This document shows, one piece after another, positions 44,124-54,916 of a stretch of DNA of 64,000 bases. The DNA comes from Ichthyophis bannanicus. Taxonomy: Eukaryota; Chordata; Amphibia; Gymnophiona; Ichthyophiidae. The notes below the pieces were generated by a model. It was given only the letters and a program-made list of their open reading frames with translations. It was not told where the DNA came from and did no database searches. The stretch covers positions 1,306,309,519 to 1,306,373,518 of the forward strand of contig CM066033.1 in assembly GCA_033557465.1 (NCBI GenBank), in the 5' to 3' direction. Made by a program: the position numbers and the translations under genes. Within the stretch, counting starts at the first letter, position 1. Each line of letters opens with the position of its first letter.

Positions 44124-46337
44124 GTGATCACCAGATGGTGTGGTTCAGTATTAGGACTAGGGCTGTTAGAATCCATTCCAAGGTGAGGATCTTAGACTTT
44201 AGGAAGACTAACTTTGCGAAGATAGGCCAATACCTCAGGGAGTCGTTAGTGGGATGGGAACAGCTGGGGGATGTAGAAAAACAGTGGGCAAAACTGAAAG
44301 GGGGTATTTTAAGGGCAACCAACCTTTTTGTTAAAATGGTAAATAAAGGCAAAAGGAACAGGAGACCACTATGGTTTTCGAAGGAAGTAGCTGAAAAAGT
44401 GAAGAAAAAGAGGGAGACCTTCATGAAATACAAGAGATCACAGGCATCTGTATTTGGAAAAACTTAGAGAAGCTGGCAAAGTAGTCAAGAAGGCAAAGAT
44501 TCAAAAGGAGGAGGAAACAGCCAATGCAATAAAATGGGGGGATAAGACATTTTTCAGATATATTAGTGAGAAGAGGAAGGGCAAAAGTGGTATTGTCAGA
44601 CTCAAGGGTGCAGGGGGGGAATATGTAGAAGCTGATAAGGATAAAGCGGAATTGCTTAACAAATATTTTTGTTCTGTGTTCACAGATGAAGAACCAGGAG
44701 CAGGACCTCAGAAAACACCCACAAATAAGAACAGAAGAGAGGGACATCTTGAACAATTTTCAGAAGACTGTGTTTGTGAGAAACTAGCTCAACTTAAAGT
44801 AGACAAAGCGATGGGACCGGATGGGATACACCCTAGAATACTGAGGGAACTTGGGGACGTTCTAGCAACTCCACTGACTGACCTTTTCAACGCCTCGTTG
44901 GAGTCGAGAGTGGTGATAAAGGACTGGAGAGAGGCTCATGTGGTGCCTTTACACAAAAGCAGAAGTAAGGATGTGGTTGAAAACTACAGGCCGGTTAGTT
45001 TAACTTTGGTGGTGAGTAAATTATTGGAAAAGCTGCTGAAAGAGAAAATAGTGAGGTTTCTGGAGTCCAGCGGATTACAGGATCCGAGGCAGCATGGATT
45101 CACCAGAGGCAGGTCTTGTCAGACAAATCCGATTGATTTCTTTGACTGGGTGACCAGGGAGTTGGACCGAGGGAGACCCCTAGATGTGGTGTATTTAGAT
45201 TTCAGTAAAGCCTTTGACACTGTTCCTCACAGGCGACTTATAAACAAACTGAGTACCCTAGGGATGGACCCTAAAGTTACTGCTTGGGTTAGAAATTGGT
45301 TGGGTGGGAGGCGACAAAGAGTACAAGTAAATGGAGCTCACTCTGAGGAGAAGGATGCTACCAGTGGTGTGCCCCAGGGATCTGTCCTTGGTCCGATTCT
45401 TTTTAACATCTTTGTTAGTGATATAGCGGAAGGGCTGTCGGGTAAGGTTTGCAGATGATACCAAAATCTGCAATAGAGTAGACAACCAGGAAGGTGTAGA
45501 TAACATGAGGAGGGATCTAGTTAAGCTTGAAGAATGGTCTAGAATTTGGCAGCTGGGATTTAATGTTAAAAAATGTAAGGTCATGCATTTGGGCTGCAGC
45601 AATCCAAGGGAGCAATACAGTATAGGAGGTGAAGTACTTTTGTCCACTAAAGAAGAGCGGGACCTAGGCGTGGATGTGTCTGATGATCTTAAAGTAGCTA
45701 AACAGGTAGAAAAGGTGACGGCAAAAGCTAGAAGGATGCTTGGGTGCATACGGAGAGGAATGGCTAGCAGAAAAAAGGAGGTGATAATGCCTCTGTATAA
45801 GTCTTTGGTGCGACCTCATTTGGAGTATGGTGTGCAATTCTGGAGACCACACCTTCAAAAGGATGTGAACAGGATGGAGTTGGTGCAGAGGGTTGCTACT
45901 AAAATGATTAATGGGCTTCATTATAAAGCATATGAGGACAGACTTAAGGATCTTAATATGTACACCTTAGAGGAAAGGCGGGATAGAGGTGATATGATTG
46001 AGATGTTTAAATACCTCCGTGGCATAAATGTTCAGGGAGAGAGCCTCTTTCAATTGAAAGCAAGTTCTGCTACGAGGGGACATGGGATGAGGGTGAAGGG
46101 AGATAGATTCAGGAGTGATATGCGGAAATATTTCTTTACAGAAAGAGTAGTGGATCCATGGAATAGTCTCCCAGTGGAGGTGGTAGAGATGAGGACAGTA
46201 ACTGAATTAAAAAAAGCATGGGACCAACACAGAGGATCTCTAAAGGTAAAAAGTGGATTGTTGTAGTTGTTGTTATGGAAGGACAGACTAGATAGGCCAT
46301 GTGGTCTTTTTCTGTCATCATGTTTCTATGTTTCTAA
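44124..46337 (+). mobile_element. CR1-D: 5'-truncated CR1 splitting the Tc1 transposase
   Basis: Starts within the end of the endonuclease (SDHQMVWF-type text) and runs through RT to a 3' end with GATAGGCCATGTGGTCTTTT, TCTGTCATCATG and two TTTCTATG repeats, the usual CR1 octamer tail. About 2.2 kb. Best-preserved CR1 in the window with few lesions. Tc1 coding continues on both sides. Confidence 0.9.
44135..46266 (+). pseudogene. CR1-D ORF2 (linker, RT, C-terminal), two frameshifts
   Basis: Three frames in order: 44135-44467 linker; 44454-45458 (334 codons) with [72 protein letters not shown] (motif A) and [20 protein letters not shown] (motif B); 45505-46266 with KCKVMHLGCSNPREQY, VRPHLEYGVQFWRPHLQKD and DMRKYFFTERVVDPWNSLP. 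The second break, near 45448, is a small deletion that removes the LF before ADDTKIC in the FADD motif. The first is at about 44460. Confidence 0.92.
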
Positions 46338-47045
<708 letters not shown>

Positions 47046-47232
47046 GGGATCCAGGTCATATTTTGTTTTTGTTTTTCTCATAAATTACTATGTCTAAGTT
47101 GCACATACATTTTTTTGTTGAATAGCTTTGAACACACTATTAAAAGATTATGACGACGTACAGTTGGAATATTTCCAATTATTTCTCAAGATATTGTACG
47201 CAACATACCTAAAATGCTAATAATGTTGACTA

Positions 47233-47345
47233 TTGCCTTGGAAGAAAAGGCCTGGTAATTTACTTCCAATCATACCTTGCCAAGAAAACCCAGGGGCTGC
47301 TAGGTTGCCAGGAGTCAGCACTGACTTGATGGTACTTAGAGTAAA
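47233..47345 (+). repeat. SINE/RTE tail fragment
   Basis: TTGCCTTGGAAGAAAAGGCC, TGGTAATTTACTTCCAATC, GGGCTGCTAGGTTGCCAGG and AGTCAGCACTGACTTGATGG match the RTE-type SINE tail at 12200-12310. It directly abuts the Tc1 end. Confidence 0.7.
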
Positions 47346-48056
47346 CAAAAAAAAAAAAGAACATTTTAATGCATGCTAAGCCACTTAATGCATGTTAATT
47401 CATCGGTTAACATGGACTAAATTGATTTAGCATGCAATAAATTTTTAAAGACATGCTGATGATCCAACATCTCTACACTGGACCTGGAACCTCACTGATA
47501 TCACACAACATCCTGGAACCTATCCCATCTGGCCCCATTGCCTTGTTGACTTTTAGCTTTGCTAGTTCTATACAAACTGACAGCAGACTCTCTCTGTATG
47601 GCCAGGCAAACCAATCTCCGGTGCCATCCCAAGCTCTCGGATTGCTGATACTGTGTTGGGAAAAATATATGTGGAGTCATGTGCTGGTAAACCACCCCAT
47701 TCTGCTGTCTATGACTCTTGTCATCTGTCTAAGGGCCTTCTCCATCCTCTTATTTTGGTCAACACTGAAGAGGGTCATACAGAAACATGAGTCATTATTC
47801 AGAGTAAACTGACTGAAAAATCACAAAAATGCAGGTATGAAAGAAGGGAAACTGTCCAAACTCAAAGCAAACTGGGAAACACATACTACAACATAGTGAT
47901 GGTGTACCACCACAACAGAATAATGATAGAGCAGGGATGAACGTTTACTGATTTGTGGGCATGTTTTTGGTTCATTTCACATATTTGCACATTGTATACA
48001 TGCCAGAACATTTTTAAGCTTGTAGATTGTACATACTAATTCACAGATATGCAAAT
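47346..48056. other. No recognised gene
   Basis: Starts with an A-run and TTAATGCATG repeats. A short CR1-like scrap (about 47440-47540, GATATCACACAACATCCTGG and CCTATCCCATCTGGCCCCAT) reads on the minus strand like GPDGI-type linker. The remainder is anonymous. Confidence 0.45.
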
Positions 48057-48277
48057 GCAGAGCAACGTGTGCCTTTGAGTCAGTTCTGACTCCTGGTGAC
48101 CCAGAAGCACCTGGGTTTTATAGGCAGTGTGACCGGAAGTAGATTGCCAGGCCTTTCTTCTGAAGCAACGGAGGGTTAAGTGACTTGCCCAAGACTACAA
48201 GGAGAGCTAGTGAAAATCAAGTGCTGGTTTCTTGGTTACTAAGCCTGTGCTCTAATCACTAGGCTATTCCTCCACAT
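48057..48277 (-). mobile_element. tRNA-derived SINE with RTE-type tail, near complete
   Basis: Minus strand: GTGGAGGAATAGCCTAGTGA (box A), CAGCACTTGATTTTCACTAG (box B position, decayed), CTTGTAGTCTTGGGCAAGTC, AAGGCCTGGCAATCTACTTC, GGGTCACCAGGAGTCAGAAC and ACTCAAAGGCACACGTTG. The head and RTE-type tail are in one uninterrupted copy, which shows the SINE structure that is split at 11011-12345. Confidence 0.85.
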
Positions 48278-48489
48278 TCATACGTATACACGAATATAAA
48301 CAATTTGTGTGCATTTAAAACGTTTAGGCACCCGACAAAATATGCACTCATAAATGCTGTTGACAGATGAATGTCTTTTGTCCCTGCCTACTGCACCACC
48401 ACAAACCTTACTTGATTGCTGGTTATGTCCCTCCTTCACCCTTAATCGCCTCCCTCTCTCTCTCTCATGAGCATATTTGTATTCTCTCA

Positions 48490-48535
48490 TTATTTTAGAT
48501 AAAGCGGTATAGAAATCCTTTTAAATAAATAAAAT
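48490..48535 (+). repeat. Short L2-type 3' tail
   Basis: AGATAAAGCGGTATAGAAAT followed by CCTTTTAAATAAATAAA. Only the last 45 bp of an element. Confidence 0.6.
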
Positions 48536-49565
48536 GTGTGTATATACATTACCAAAAAATAAGCACCTTTTCTTCTCATAAAGAAGTGTTCAGAAGCAAA
48601 GTTTCTCAGAGCACAGACCAAGGGCCAGTGGAGGACTTAACATCCTGCTAAGTGGGGCGATGGTATTTTCTTATGTGGGCATGAAAGTTTCTAAAAGGAC
48701 TGCAAGACCAGGGCCAGGGCAGAGCAGGGCTGCTTTGTGGCCACAAAGGCTCTGTTCACCCCATTAGTGCTGTGCAGGGATCCCTGCCCCCAGTCTCTGT
48801 GAAGGAGGGACATTTTATTTGTGGCTTTAGTGCCTCCGACTGCTTCTAATCTTGGGAGGAAGAGGGGGGTAGGAGGAAGTGTCTAAACAGGACATGGTGT
48901 TGCACTTTGTATACTCATTAAGGAGCCACTGGAAATTAAATACAGGCTTCTAAAGATAATTTAAGGTTTTTAAGTTAAAATAAACCTCCTGTAAGTCTCG
49001 TCCTTTTTCCTTCCCCCCCCCCCCCCCCATTCAAATGGTCTAAAAAGTGACACACAACCCTCTTTCATTCCGGGCTTTTTGAAGATATGCATAGGTTCCC
49101 AACCAGATTTATAGGGGCTCCCTCAGAGTCGTGGTACAGTTAATGGCTGGCTCTGTTTCATCTGGATATATTGTGCCTGTGCCGACTTTACCCCACTGTA
49201 TGGATGGACCTGTTCTAAATCTACTAAGAAAAGCAGACTAGGAATCCAGGGATGGATGCAGTAAGACAAAACCAGGACTTGCTGAACCTGTTCCAGTGAC
49301 ACAGAGGACAGTGTGATAGCCCCTCCCAGACTGATTTTCCTCCTATTTCCCCCCACCCCCCAACACTTAAAGAGGAAGGCTATTTTTCTCTTTTCATACC
49401 ATATAAATGTGCCCAATATGTACGACTGCAGCAGATCAGGGAGACAGAGGTCCTACCTGCAAATGGACGAGTCTCTCTTGCCAGATTGCTTATTGTTGTC
49501 GGTAAGGATTTTTCCACTCCCCTAGAATAACAGCATCACTCCAATTAACCTGGGAATAAAAAAAA
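48536..49565. other. No recognised gene
   Basis: Anonymous, with C-runs at 49012-49029 and 49350-49358. No coding motif or element termini. Confidence 0.45.
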
Positions 49566-49789
49566 AATCAAAGATTGAAACTTGGCTGAAACAGGACTAA
49601 CCATAAAGAGAGATCATATAAAACAGGGCTGGATTTAAGCATAGACCTGGGGAGCCAAATTCTGAAGGCCTCCAGAAAGTGGAGCTTGGGACCCCCATCC
49701 CCACTCTCCAAAGTCTGCAGGAGTCCTCTCCCCACTGGTCCTCTACTTAAGGGTGTTGTAATTTTAAATCCGGTCTTAACAGAGAGACA

Positions 49790-50200
49790 AACTGGAGAAA
49801 GAGTGAGGGTATTGGTGGGGGGGGGGAAGAGGAGGGGAAACAGAAGAATATATAGGGAATACAGTGAGAGAGATAAAGAACAGAGGAAGAGAAAAAGAGT
49901 AAAGCAGAAAAGGATGAAAGGAGAGAGGAGGGAGGAGGAGAAGAGAGAAGGGAGAGAAAGAAAGAGAAGGCATTGAAGCACTTAGAATAGAAAAGGAGAA
50001 GGAAGTGAAGAGGAGGAGATAGGGATTGGCAAAGAAAAGGAAGGAAGGAAGGAAGAATGAAAACAGAAACTGGAGAGAAAAAGAGTAAAGCAGAAAAGGA
50101 CGAAAGGAGAGAGGAGGGAGGAGGAGAAGGGAGAGAAAGAAAGAGAAGGCATTGAGGCACTTAGAATAGAAAAGGAGAAGTGAGAAAGAGAGAGGGAGAG
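49790..50200. repeat. Polypurine (GA-rich) tract with a tandem duplication
   Basis: Almost uninterrupted purines on plus. A block of about 110 bp (AGAGTAAAGCAGAAAAGGAY, GAAAGGAGAGAGGAGGGAGG, GGCATTGARGCACTTAGAAT) occurs at 49885-50000 and again at 50075-50175, period about 188 bp. The minus-strand Ser/Leu/Phe-rich frames are composition artefacts. Confidence 0.85.
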
Positions 50201-50985
50201 TAAAGTCATGTTTTTACCAAAATATTGTGCAGGCTTTTCTTAATCACCTTCACCTGTACTTTCTCCAGAAAACTCTTACAAAAGGCCTTTCACCTCTATT
50301 AGCTTTAACTAAAAATAGTAGCAAAAGTCCACAGAGTAAAATCAAGAGGAGAGCAGCAGGCATTTCCGAATCAGCAGAGGTTGGGAGGGCAGGTCTTGAC
50401 GCCAAACAGCACCTATTGAGCCTGCCTCCTTTGAATGATAAAAGGAAAGCTGTTACCTGCTACCACCACCTCAATAAAATCTCAGCCTAATGCCTTTTCC
50501 CCTTAGAAGCTACTGGATTCCAGGGAGAACTGCATTCTTTCCAGCAAAGTACTTCAGTTAATAAGGAGCATTCACTTTTCTTTTCCTCCTACCCTCCACA
50601 AGATCCCTAGCACATTTCAAATGTAAAAAAAGAGTCAGGTCTGAAGCATGAACAATCTCCTATTTGACAACCATCTGAATAAATGATGATAACAAAAGGT
50701 CTGTATCATATTCGAGGTTACCAAGAGGAGGCAGCCTTAGAGGCAGGATCAGGAAGGAGAATGGCCTCCCATCTGTAATACTGGTGTGTTATTCTGTTTA
50801 TTTAGTTTTTATGAGTGGGAGAGGGAGGGGGAGGGGGAAGGGAGGGGATGGTAACAGAGTTCAAGAAAGCCTGGGTTAAGTGCAAGAGAATCCTTTGTGG
50901 TGGGGGAGGGAGGTTAAAACCAGTGAGCAAATATGGACTCTAAAATGAAGAAGGATAGAAGAATAGAGAACCAGATGGGCTTTAT
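50201..50985. other. No recognised gene
   Basis: Anonymous sequence with a GGGAGGGGGAGGG run at 50818-50850. The 87-codon plus frame at 50227 has no motif. Confidence 0.45.
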
Positions 50986-50989
50986 TTTA

Positions 50990-51365
50990 TTTATTTAGAC
51001 AGATTTGTATGCCACCTTTTCCTTCAATCAAGGTGGTTATAACAACACAATTGGAGGGTTACATTTAACATTAGGGTACGTGTACACATTTAGACAGTAC
51101 AGTTATGTGACAGTCTCTAGACAGTACAGTTGAGGTAAATTTAACATAAAGGTATTTACTAACGTGGTGTGATAAATTTACTCGTGTGAATGGGATGGCT
51201 GTGCATTTAGTTGGCGGTGATGTTAGTGTTGCTGTTTGGGTAGGGGATGTTGCTTGAATGCTCGTAGGTTTCTATAAATAACCATGTTTTGAGGTCTTTG
51301 CGGAAGTCTGTGAGGTCTTCTAAAGCTCTCAGGCTCATTGGTAGGGAGTTCCATAGTGTGGATGC
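50990..51365 (-). pseudogene. L2-type LINE 3' fragment
   Basis: On the minus strand (51360-51260) LASTLWNSLPMSLRALEDLT and DFRKDLKTWLFIET are the L2 ORF2 C-terminus. The 3' UTR extends left to a TTTATTTATTTAGACAG end at 50990. No RT part. Confidence 0.82.
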
Positions 51366-51440
51366 CAGTTTATTACTACTATCATTTGTATAGTGCTACA
51401 AGGCATATGCAGCACTGAACAGAGACATGTAAGAGTCTTT
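51366..51440 (-). repeat. L2 3'-tail fragment (minus)
   Basis: TTACTACTATCATTTGTATA, GTGCTACAAGGCATATGCAG and CACTGAACAGAGACATG are the complement of the L2-A type tail. Confidence 0.65.
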
Positions 51441-51689
51441 AATGAGAGAATTAACTTAGAACAGGAAAAAATTAGAACCTGGAACACAGCAGTGGCCCAC
51501 TAAGTTCAGCATGCTTCCTTTGACATCAGCCAATCCAGGTTACTGGGAACTACCCAACAGATTCTAAATAAAACGGATAACTTATCTGTTTGGTGGCTGA
51601 ATATTGCCATTACATGGATAGTTTTGGACGTCGCCTCTGCCCGCTCCCTTAACCAGACACCTTTTTATATGGATAATATTGGATCATTA

Positions 51690-51825
51690 GTCCCCAGTTG
51701 TTGTGTGGTTTGTCTTGATTGAGTTGTAAGATCTGATGAGCAGTTGCTGTCTCTTACTTGTACATGTACAGCGCTGCTTATATCTTGTAGCACTATACAA
51801 ATGATAAATAGTAGTAATAGTAAGT
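51690..51825 (+). repeat. L2 3'-tail fragment (plus)
   Basis: GTCTTGATTGAGTTGTAAGA, GTACAGCGCTGCTTATATCT, TGTAGCACTATACAAATGAT and AAATAGTAGTAATAGTAA, the L2-A tail. Confidence 0.75.
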
Positions 51826-51829
51826 GAAA

Positions 51830-52113
51830 TGGCCTGATGTTAACCATGTGGAGGCCAATTCCGATCAGGGCACATCTGGCCAGTCCAGACATCCAATATC
51901 TGGACAGGCCAGATTTGCACCCGATTCTGTACCCGTGGGAGCTATATGTTCCAGCGGAAGCAGAATCGGGGCAAATGGATGGACCAGACGGGCACGGAGT
52001 TAGATGCACTGCACATCCGGCAACCACCCCGCCTAACCCAGCCAATGCTCCTGCATGGAGCCCTGGTGCCATGGCATCCTGTTGCCATGGCACCGGGAAG
52101 CCATGCAGGAGAC
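51830..52113. repeat. Palindrome-rich stretch (possible MITE)
   Basis: Inverted repeats TCTGGCCAGTCCAGACATCC with its near-complement, and GCTCCTGCATGG..CCATGCAGGAGAC around CCATGGCATCCTGTTGCCAT (52046-52112). Termini unresolved. Confidence 0.5.
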
Positions 52114-52199
52114 CAGGGCCGGCCCGTCCATTGAGCAAGAATGTTTTTTGCACAGGGCCCCGCGTTTCAGGGGGCCCCGCGCAAAAAACATTCATTAGC

Positions 52200-52480
52200 C
52201 CAAGTAGATTTAAAAAAAAAAAAAGCTGCTGCCGCCGTGGCAGCGGCAAAATCAAACGTCCACGCCGCGGGGCCCTGACTGCCCTGCAGAACCTCCCTGG
52301 AGCATCAGAAGAAAGGGAAACTCTCGCGGCTCTGAAAGCCCGTGCTTTGGGAGGGACTCGGGAGCTGATGCTCCAGGGAGGTTCTGCCGGGCAGTCAGAG
52401 CCCCGCAGTGGGACGTTTGATTTTGCCGCTGCCACGGCGGCAGCAGCAGCAGGTATTTTTTTTAATCTATCTGGGCTGGT
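52200..52480. repeat. GC-rich palindrome in hAT-3
   Basis: Arms contain GCTGCTGCCGCCGTGGCAGC, GGCAAAATCAAACGTCC, GCCCTGACTGCCC and AGAACCTCCCTGGAGCATCA with their complements across a centre near 52335. Confidence 0.88.
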
Positions 52481-52484
52481 GGGG

Positions 52485-53830
52485 GAGGGGGGTTAGCACT
52501 ACTAATGGGCTATGGGGGGGGGAACTAAGACTGGAAGTGGGCTGATGGGGGTAGGGGGGTTAGGAATGGTAATGGGCTATGGGGGGGTTAGGACTACTAA
52601 TGGGCTACGGGGGGAATAATACTAGAAGTGGGCTGATGGGGGAGGGGGGTTAGGAATGGTAATGGGCTATGGGGGGGCTAAGACTGGAAATGGGCTGATG
52701 GGGGTAGGACTGGTAATGGGCTATGGGTGGGGGGCTAGGACTGGAAATGTGCTGATGGGGGGGGGGGTAGGACTGGTAATGGGCTATGGGCTTGCTAAAA
52801 CTGGAAATGGGCTGATGGGGGGGGGGTTAGGACTGGTAATGGGCTATGGGGGGGCTAGGACTGGAAATGGGCTAATGGGCATGTTAGGACTGGAATGGGC
52901 TGTGGGGGGTTAGGACTACTAATGAGCTATGGGGGGGGGACTAAGACTGGAAGTGGGCTGATGGGGGGAGGGGGTTAGGACTGGTAATGGGCTATGGGGA
53001 GTTAGGACTACTAATGGGCTACGGGGGGAATAATACTGGAAGTGGGCTGATGGGGGGAGGGGGTTAGGACTGGTAATGGGCTACGGGGGGGCTAAGACTG
53101 GAAATGGGCTGATGGGGGGTAGGACTGGTAATGGGCTATGGGGGGGCTAGAATTGGAAATGTGCTGATGGGGGGTTAGGACTGGTAATGGGCTTGCTAAG
53201 AATGGAAATGGGCTGATGGGGGGTTAGGAATGGTAATGGGCTATGGGCGGGCTAGGACTGGAAATGGGCTAATGGGCGGGTTAGGACTGGAATGGGCTGT
53301 GGGAAGGCTACGACTGGAAATGGGCTGATGGGGGTTAGGACTGGTAATGGGCTACAGGGGGCTAAGACAAGATGGGGTGATGGGGGCTTAGAACTGGTAA
53401 TGGGTTAGGGGGGCTTAGGACTGGTAATGGACTATTGGGGGTTCGGACTGGTAATGGGCTGAGTGAGGGGGGCTAGGACAGGAAATGGGCTGATGGAGGG
53501 CTAGGATAGGACTGGAAATGCGCTGTTGGGGGGGCTTGGATTGAAATGGACTCATGGAGGGGTTAGAACTGGAAGTAGGCTCATGGGGGGGCTTGGATTG
53601 GAAATGGGCTGAATGGAGGGGAGCTAGGATTTGACATGGGCTGATGGGGGGCTGGGATTGGAAATGAGCTGATGGAGGGACTCGGATGGGGGAGCTAGGA
53701 CTGGAAATGGGCTGATGGTGGGGCTAGGATAGGACTAGAAATGGGCTTATGGGGGGCTAGGACTGGAAATGGGCTGATGCATGGACTAGAAGGGAGCGGA
53801 TGCTGGGTGGGGCTGGAACTAGAAGGGAGC
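52485..53830. repeat. G-rich minisatellite of hAT-3
   Basis: About 45-50 imperfect units of roughly 27 bp based on TTAGGACTGGTAATGGGCTA and TGGGGGGG, alternating with GCTAAGACTGGAAATGGGCT. Higher-order repeats are visible (for example 52500-52640 and 52920-53060). The unit equals that in hAT-2. Confidence 0.9.
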
Positions 53831-54240
53831 TGATGTTGGGGGAGGATTAGAATGGGATAGAGCTGGGAGAGTGAAAACTATTTTGTGTGGGAGGGAAGAC
53901 AAATCTACAATTGGCCGGATATTGGGAGAGTAAGTGGGGACTGAGGATGGAGGGGTAAAATTTGAGTGGATGAAATAGGAATGAGGAAAGAGCAAAAGGA
54001 GAAAGATTAGTATGTTAAAGCAGATGTAGAGAGAGAATGGAAAAAAACTAGAAGAGTGAAGAAAGGACAAGTGGACAACAGACGATGGAGAGTTAGCAGA
54101 AGACACGAAGAAACCAGAAGAAAGTGGCTGGAGCAATTGCAACTGAAAAAAAAAAATGCACAAAAGGTAGAAAAATATCTCTTTATTGAATTTATTAACT
54201 GAAATATGCCAGCTCTGGGAAATGTGCATCATTAACGTCT

Positions 54241-54577
54241 GCGCTTTGTTTTGTACAAGAGGAAATTAATTTATAGTTTTATTTCTACAGTGTTGTTGGG
54301 CTTTTGGGGTTCCCAGTTTAATTATTGTCTTCCTGTTTCTAAATTGTGATTACTTGTTTGGTGATGGTCTATGTTCTGCATGTGTAACTGAGCTGAGGTA
54401 TTCTGTTTATGTAATTCCTATTTGACATTGCCACTTGTTCTCTTTCCCCAATAGGTCATGTATTGTTATTTTCTGAAATGTATTGGTTTAATATTTTCAG
54501 TGTAGCCTTTTGATAGGTAGAGTCTTGTGCTTTGTGAGCCCTGGTAGTGCTGTTATGATACAGCGGGTTTGCTATGG
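54241..54577. other. No recognised feature
   Basis: AT-rich anonymous interval between hAT-3 and repeat copy A. Confidence 0.4.
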
Positions 54578-54916
54578 GTTCTAAATGAAATGATATAAGT
54601 AAATTGCTCCACTCTAACTTACAACTAGATCTGAGGTGTTCATGTGGTCATTCCTCATAAAGCTTCTATTACCCAATTTGTAGTCTCAGATTACCACGGC
54701 ACTGATTGTCACAAAATTCAATGAAAATCAACGTGCCTAGAAAACATCAATGACTACTGGGGTTCTTTTTTCTTTTTTTTTCGTGATGCTAGTTCACACC
54801 CTCTATATTTCTCTTCCCTTGTGACAAAATATATATATATTCATGTTGATTGTTATTTAAGGATACTAATTCTCCTCCTTGATAACAGATGTGTTGTTTT
54901 TTCTCAAAATATATAT

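Larger units (their letters stand above)
52114..54240. mobile_element. hAT-3: hAT-like element with palindrome and long G-rich array
   Basis: The left terminus CAGGGCCGGCCCGTCCATTG is of hAT type. Then come a palindrome (52200-52480), a G-rich minisatellite (52485-53830) and a purine/AT-rich right part (GAAACCAGAAGAAAGTGG, GTAGAAAAATATCTCTTTAT) that resembles the right part of hAT-2 (GTAGAAAAAATTATTTTATT). The right terminus and TSD were not found, so the end is approximate. Confidence 0.68.

Noticed and set aside
43741..44127. Complete small DNA-binding protein
   Set aside because: It is the N-terminal half of a Tc1 transposase cut by CR1-D; the other half is at 46338.
49624..49786. Small hAT element (CAGGGCTGGATTTAAG..)
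   Set aside because: The two ends match only loosely as inverted repeats and no 8-bp duplication is seen.
49568..50209. Leu/Phe/Ser-rich membrane-like proteins
   Set aside because: They translate the pyrimidine strand of the polypurine tract in all frames.
52656..52913. Glycine-rich repeat protein
   Set aside because: Product of the TGGGCTATGGGG minisatellite of hAT-3.
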